Assembly: GCA_036924285.1 (NCBI GenBank)
Contig: JAYKYS010000012.1
Coordinates: forward strand, 8,618,001 to 8,682,000
Direction of reading: 5' to 3'
Length of the DNA: 64,000 nt
Source: Asterella californica
Lineage: Eukaryota; Streptophyta; Marchantiopsida; Marchantiales; Aytoniaceae
Shown here: one piece after another, positions 59,118-64,000 of the stretch
How the letters are laid out: each line of letters begins with the position of its first letter
How positions within the stretch are numbered: the first letter of the stretch is position 1
Program-made: the position numbers and the translations under genes
Notes under the pieces: model-generated
What the model saw: only the letters and a program-made list of their open reading frames with translations
Database searches by the model: none
What the model was told of the DNA's origin: nothing

Positions 59118-61474
59118 CTACTCTAATTCACGAGGTGTGATCTCCTCCTGATCTACTCCTAACTGAACTCCTAACTTGGCCTCTGATAAGCTGGGAAGCC
59201 TTGTGAGTACCTCAGGTGTCACTGAGGTGACTTCCTCCTCGATATTCGTGGCTGGCTCGTCTGGGGTAGCTTCGGAAGACAGAAGCGTCTTCTGGAAAGC
59301 TGAATCCACCTGCGTTTTCTCGCTCTTCTGTGGCACTGGTTCGACACTGAGAGCTGGGGTGACTTCATAGTGATCAAAAGAAGTCACCTCCTCCACTCGA
59401 AACACCTGGGAAGACAACTCTACTTCCTGTTTTCCGGGACTTCTTCCACGGTCTTTTTGACTTCCAGCGCTGTCACTACCAAGTGGACAGCGAGGTCGAA
59501 CTCTACCTTCTCCGAATCTGTTCCGATCACTGATCTTAGAGCATGAGAAGATGTAGCTGCTGGCCATAGGATTGAGAGAAGATCGTAAAGCGTCTTCAAG
59601 TCCTCAATCTGTCGATCTAGATAGCAGAACATGCTGTTCTTACACTCCACTAACATCGTCCTGGACTTGTCATCCCACTCCCTCGCAAGGGTGAGAAGCT
59701 TCCTACCCGCAGTGAAATTGAACTTCTTGCGAAGAGCTTCCACCAACTGCGCCATGAGACCATTTGCTCGAGCTTCTGCTTCTTCCTGTTGCGTCTTCTT
59801 TGCTGCAGCATGTGCTTCCATAGCTTCTTGCAATGCCTTCCATGTCGTCTTCTCTTCTACGAGAGCAGTGATCTTATCCCTGACTCGCAGAACCTTCTGG
59901 TCATGCTGCTGTAGACGTGCCTGCAACTCCTGGTTGCTCTTCCTCAGTTGTATTGACTCCTTGGCAGAAGCGGTTGCTTCCACCTTATACCTCAATGCAA
60001 GCTTCTCCGTGATGCGAAGGCTGGCTTCCAGTACGTCCATCTTCTTATGGACCTCTTCCTGCTGCATCAAGGTGCGTAGACCGAATCCATGTCGCAATGG
60101 CTTCTCCTGAGCCATCACGCGCTTCTCCACCAACTCCATGACTGGTTGGATCTCTGAATGGAAGAAAGCGCTGAATTTTCTCAACCTTCTTCTCGCAGAA
60201 GACAGGTTCATCTCCACAATCCGATTGGAGGTGCCTTCCTTATCTTTCAGAGGCAAGGATGCCTCTTCCACCACTGTGGTCTTCTGCTTCTGCGTGCAAG
60301 AAGACGCTACTCTTCTCATCTTCCGAGGTGGAAGATCTCTTCCCACTACAAGAGTGGTTCTCTTCGCTGCGTTTCCTTGAGTCGCGTTGGAATGTCAACC
60401 CATACTTCGACTTCTAGAGTCTTCGGAAGACTCCTTGTAGTTGCAGAAGATGTCTTCTGCGTAGTTCTGGTGCTTAGCGTCTCCTCTTGTGAATCTGACT
60501 CTGATCCAGAATGAATGATTGGGAAGGAGGTGCTCTTCCTAAGCACACTCCTAGACCCCATCTTCCTCGGCGGTGATGCGTCTTTCGTATCGCTGGAGTT
60601 GTCTTCTCGCACCAGAAGCGTCTTCTGATGAGTGCTTGGTCTCGTCTGATGCACTAAAGTGGGCAAGAGAGTTACGGATGTTGCTCGATCGTCTTCACCC
60701 GAGGTTTCTTCCTCCCTTGCACTCTCCTGTTGGTTCATACCTCACCAACTGGTCTTCTGTCAAGTCCTCCTTGGACACGTACATATAGTAGAAGAACGGG
60801 GTGAGGTGTCCTCTTGCCGGGGTGCCCAAGTATACCAACTCTGCTTGAACGTAAGCGTGGAAGAAGGCGCTCCAGTTGACGTTTTCTCTGGCACACACTA
60901 CTTCCAGGAGCTCCATGTCATGATCTCCAAGGTACCTCGTCTTCTGCACTTTCCCCTTGGGAAAGAGATGAATGAACAGCTTCGCCAGAAGACACTTCCA
61001 CGGCTCTCGGTACGCTTCTATCTTCCATCCATTCCTCCCTTGCCTGTCTTCCAAGAAGAGGCATGTCGTGCTTCCAAGCACATGCCATTCTCTTGAGATC
61101 ATGGGTAAGATCTTCTTCTCGAGTCAATAACCTCAGTTCTCGGATTTTGGTCTTTGAAAAGCCTTGCGCCACCACTCCTCTATCTAGGAAGATGGTCTTC
61201 CACAAGCGACTCCTGTCTTCGTAGGTACAATGTTGCGAGGAGGCAGTGCTGCCCAGACCTCCTCTAGAAGATCCTGATCCGCGAGGTTCCAGTTCCACAA
61301 GAAGAAGTCGAGGCCCAATTTCTTGAGGAAGGGTTTGATCTCTGCCAACTCTACTGCCAGCAACACCAACCCTCGAGGATGCATCGACATTGCTTCGAGC
61401 TCTGTTATACTAAGCCACACGTACTTATCGTGAGTTGAAGGCTCAGTCCTTCTCAAGTCCTCACAGTCTAGCAT
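59118..61474 (-). pseudogene. Gag-like / coiled-coil protein of unit B, frameshifted
   Basis: Overlapping minus-strand frames read as one protein. It has an N-terminal part with DKYVWLSITELEAMSMHP, a globular part with REPWKCLLAKLFIHLFPKGK, then VNWSAFFHAYVQAELVYL and TPFFYYMYVSKEDL, an acidic Ser/Thr linker, then a long Gln/Glu/Lys coiled coil (60346-59420, 308 codons) with RKSNQELQARLQQHDQKV. A Glu/Thr-rich tail ends at 59118. The Trp-containing globular block is reminiscent of the plant 'transposon protein' (gag-like) family and of exon 2 of the gene at 5793-8212. At least three frame changes separate the parts, so it is broken or contains unseen introns. Confidence 0.5.
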
Positions 61475-63250
61475 CTATTCTCAGAAGACGAATCTAGTCT
61501 TCCAGAAGATAGCTATTCCGTCTTCCGAGATTCTAACAGTACTTCCTAAGTACCTCTCGTCTTCTGAGCTATATCTAAACAATCCTAACTAAGCAAGGCA
61601 TCGCATGGATTCCCAAGAAGACAACCCACCTTGCATTTCATCCTACTTCCTAACAGAATATACAAGATATGTGAGAAGCATAGTGTATGAAAAGTTCAAA
61701 AGATGGTCGCAGACTCCTGCGGTGACAATGGCCTCCAGGAAGGCTCCTGAGACAGCTTCCGATTAACTGACGTACTCGGAAGACTTCCTGCAGCCAAGCT
61801 TTCCATCATTGATCTCATCTGTCTTCGACTTCCGAAACACAATCTAGTCTCACAACAAACACGGAACGTTCATACTCTGTTCTTCTGACTCTTTATCTCT
61901 CATACACGCTCAGAAGAAGCTTGATGCATGACGAGAAGACATTATACTCGATCATTCTCTCCAGATTCTGTCAGCAAGACTTCTCACAACTCTCTTCTAA
62001 GTTCGGGAAGAAGAAGGAATAAGCTGCTATGGGTCGGACAGAAGAGACCCGTAAAGGACCCTCATGTCTTCTCGCGCATTCTGCCAGCCTTTCCAACCTT
62101 TTAGTCTCTCTAGAAAGATGTGGATTTGAGAAGCTCCAAAGATCGGGAAGCACAAGCTTGATCCTCAACTTCCAGCTTCTCAAAAACAACAATTAACTCA
62201 CCAAGTCACTCAGGATTCGTACCAAGCTTCTCTCAACACAAAGTCCAATCCAATCCGCTCTTGATACGAATTGAACACAATCGTCTTCCGAAGACGTTCA
62301 GACATTCAGAAGCGTCTTCTGACCAAGGATTCTGGGAACAGAGGTGCGGTAGGGTAATGAAATTGATAACTGGATGATTGAATTTAAGAATGAGAGATGA
62401 GGAAGCTCGATTCCAACTTGAGAAGAAGAGAGAAGATGACTGTCGAAAATTGGACAGCACTTCTGTGCCCAATTCTCGTAGAAGAAAGTTCAGGGTAGGA
62501 AATTGATCGATGGGCTTCCTACAAATGAGCGAGAAAGCACGGGGAACATCAATTCAAAGACGGGAAGCGGTGGGAAAGGGAAAGAACATGAAAAAAACCT
62601 TAGTACAGCTTCCGGCTGCTTCTGTTGCACCTTCAGTCTTCTGTGCGCTTCCAATCGTCAATCCAAGCTCCAATGCGATCCCATGAACCTACTCCTATCG
62701 TCAATCTTGAGTTACACCCCTCGGCTGCTACAATCGATCCTTCTCTTCCTTAGAAACTTCTCTAATCGACCCTCAATGTGTGCTTCTTGGAATCCGAAAG
62801 GATTCCTTCAGCTCGACTGTACTTCCAGCTCTCACAGAATCGTCCTCGCTCTCTCTCCTTCCTTAATTCGGTTCTCTGAGTTCTCAATTACACTCTCCTC
62901 GCTTTCAGGTCCAATTCAACACCTCGATGGCAATCGACTTCTCAAAATGCAAATGTCCTTCACTGTGGGAAGCAGACGGTCGATCTTACACTAATGCGCC
63001 TCGTCCGTATCTTCTTCGTGTTTTAGGGGTTCGACTACCTTGACCTACCTACTACCTTGGTGGTTACTTGGTAGGTACACCTACCCCGTGTCTAGGTGGT
63101 GCGTGGTTGATGTCCATGCAGTCGTGATCGCTATCTTCCGGAAGACACCCGTCTTCCGTCTTCTGGAAGACACTCGAGAAGATGTCTCCTTGGAAGATGT
63201 CCTTCTTCGATCTTCCGAAGATGTCTACTTCTCCTTACCAAAAAGACCTT
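61475..63250. repeat. GAAGAC/GTCTTC motif field of unit B
   Basis: The non-coding right part of unit B is crowded with these words in both orientations. The densest patch is 63130-63240, with TCTTCCGGAAGACAC, CCGTCTTCCGTCTTCTGG and AAGATGTC repeats. Two plus-strand open frames (62503-62994 and 63040-63252) look like chance. Confidence 0.75.
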
Positions 63251-63374
63251 AAGATCATCTTCTCTCTAAGCAAGGTGTAATCTTAAGTCATGAGGTTATC
63301 TCACTTACACAGAACATGTTATTAGCTTCAAAAATTTCAAAAAGTTGTAAATCTTATAAATTGTGAGCACCATA

Positions 63375-63959
63375 GAGCTTTTCTCTACTCCTCCATCTAT
63401 ACATTCTAGGTTTTTACTTTGGTACCTTCTGGTAACTCAGCCATAACTATTTTTACCAAGTTTTACTAAGATATTACTTAAGATAAAAGAATTAATCACA
63501 TGGGCTTCTTATCTTTTCATATGGGCTTATTCTTTCAAAGGCAACAACTTCTAGAAGGATTCTGAAATATTCTCAAGAAATCTCGAATTTCCGCCCTTCT
63601 CTACACTAGGACCCACTAAAAAAGAGACATGGGAATCTCTTTTTGTTTTTAATGCCAACAAAGTCCAAAATTTTAATTCCACCACTAATATCAAGTCACA
63701 AAGGAGATAAGGGATACATTCCACCTCCTTTCCATCTTTTAGACAAAATGACAAGATAATAGTGCTCACTCTTTAGGAAATATCTGAATTCTGCCCAAAA
63801 GTACAGCTAAGTTTAACCATAACTAACTTTAGCTAGTCATGACTAACTTGATACCTCCTTAAAGCACTTGGGCAGCAAATAAACATTCTCCACACCACAC
63901 TTAATTATAACTAACCTTACTAACAGACAAACTTCCTATGTGTAACATAGATCGTTAAA
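63375..63959 (-). repeat. Gypsy LTR3, right piece
   Basis: Continues the LTR from GAGCTTTTCTCTACTCC through CATGGGCTTATTC and ends near CATAGATCGTTAAA. The terminal CA has changed to AA. Confidence 0.9.
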
Positions 63960-64000
63960 TGTTTAAGTAGACAAGTCTAAAAATAGATCGAAACGTAAGT

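Larger units (their letters stand above)
57572..63374 (-). mobile_element. Motif-saturated unit B inserted into gypsy LTR3, with 5-bp target duplication GAGCT
   Basis: The LTR sequence is interrupted at GAGGAGCT and resumes as GAGCTTTTCTCTACTCC, so GAGCT (57567-57571 and 63375-63379) is duplicated. The unit starts TGTAGTGTCACAGG and ends GTGAGCACCATA; read inward the two ends are loosely similar. The words GAAGAC/GTCTTC and CTTCTGG/CCAGAAG occur throughout, often as pairs such as GTCTTCTGGAAGAC near 63160. The minus strand encodes a degraded gag-like and coiled-coil protein. No RT, integrase or transposase is seen, and long terminal repeats are not apparent. The class is unknown. Confidence 0.7.
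44293..63959 (-). mobile_element. Tandem Ty3/gypsy array: LTR1 - internal 1 - LTR2 - internal 2 - LTR3 (minus strand), hosting two later insertions
   Basis: Three copies of one LTR of about 890 bp are present: 44293-45180, 49688-50582 and 57263-63959 (split). Internal 1 holds gag, protease, RT, RNase H and integrase remnants on the minus strand. Internal 2 is a short remnant (50583-51137 and 56402-57262) interrupted by a copia element. LTR3 is split at GAGCT by a 5.8-kb unit. Both LTR1 and LTR2 are bordered on the right by a purine-tract-like GGTAAA, so LTR2 served as the 3' LTR of internal 2 and the 5' LTR of internal 1. Unequal recombination between elements would give this structure. Confidence 0.8.

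Noticed and set aside
62503..62994. 163-codon plus-strand open frame in unit B
   Set aside because: Ser/Leu-rich, antisense in style to the minus-strand coding DNA, with no domain; probably chance in motif-rich sequence.

Overview
The window reads as nuclear DNA of a streptophyte (green-plant lineage). It holds a spliced SR/RSRC2-type splicing-factor gene with GT..AG introns and the plant form of the C-terminal SMAP block, a decayed class III (secretory, plant-type) peroxidase, and copia elements primed by the plant initiator-tRNA site TGGTATCAGAGC. The first element is a Ty3/gypsy retrotransposon that carries its own cytosine-5 DNA methyltransferase. Such elements are reported from charophyte algae (and dinoflagellates), so a charophyte-like large genome is my best guess. 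This is inference; no marker here fixes the species.

Layout. 1-5037: decayed gypsy element encoding methyltransferase, reverse transcriptase and a PHD finger, ending in an LTR-LTR junction; a 2-kb non-coding insertion splits the methyltransferase. 5037-10590: a peculiar unit with arrays of small hairpins (AGTGCGAY/RTCGCACT), a four-exon minus-strand gene combining a gag-like domain, a coiled coil and an NLI/FCP1-type HAD phosphatase domain, and a Harbinger-type Myb/SANT-like gene. About 11010-14710: LINE copy 1 (minus) with C2H2 finger, RT, CCHC and restriction-like endonuclease. 15025-19358: RSRC2-like gene, the only plausible host gene of clear identity. 19359-24740: no recognisable gene. 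24741-26207: peroxidase pseudogene. 26638-32590: duplicated 3' end of the RSRC2 locus broken by two copia insertions. 32600-35070: AT-rich, with palindromes and a structured hairpin pair. About 35070-39240: LINE copy 2 (plus). 39420-44290: AT-rich DNA, a minisatellite, a SINE-like element and a second copy of the hairpin pair. 44293-63959: nested minus-strand gypsy LTR-internal-LTR-internal-LTR array. It hosts a nearly complete copia element (51138-56396) and a second motif-saturated unit (57572-63374), built like the 5-10 kb unit but with a different short word (GAAGAC/GTCTTC).

Almost every element is broken. Across unrelated families most premature stops look like C-to-T or G-to-A transitions (TGG to TAG/TGA, CGA to TGA, CAG to TAG), as expected of heavily cytosine-methylated DNA. 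All readings are by eye, and exon edges and element ends are approximate unless a motif is named.
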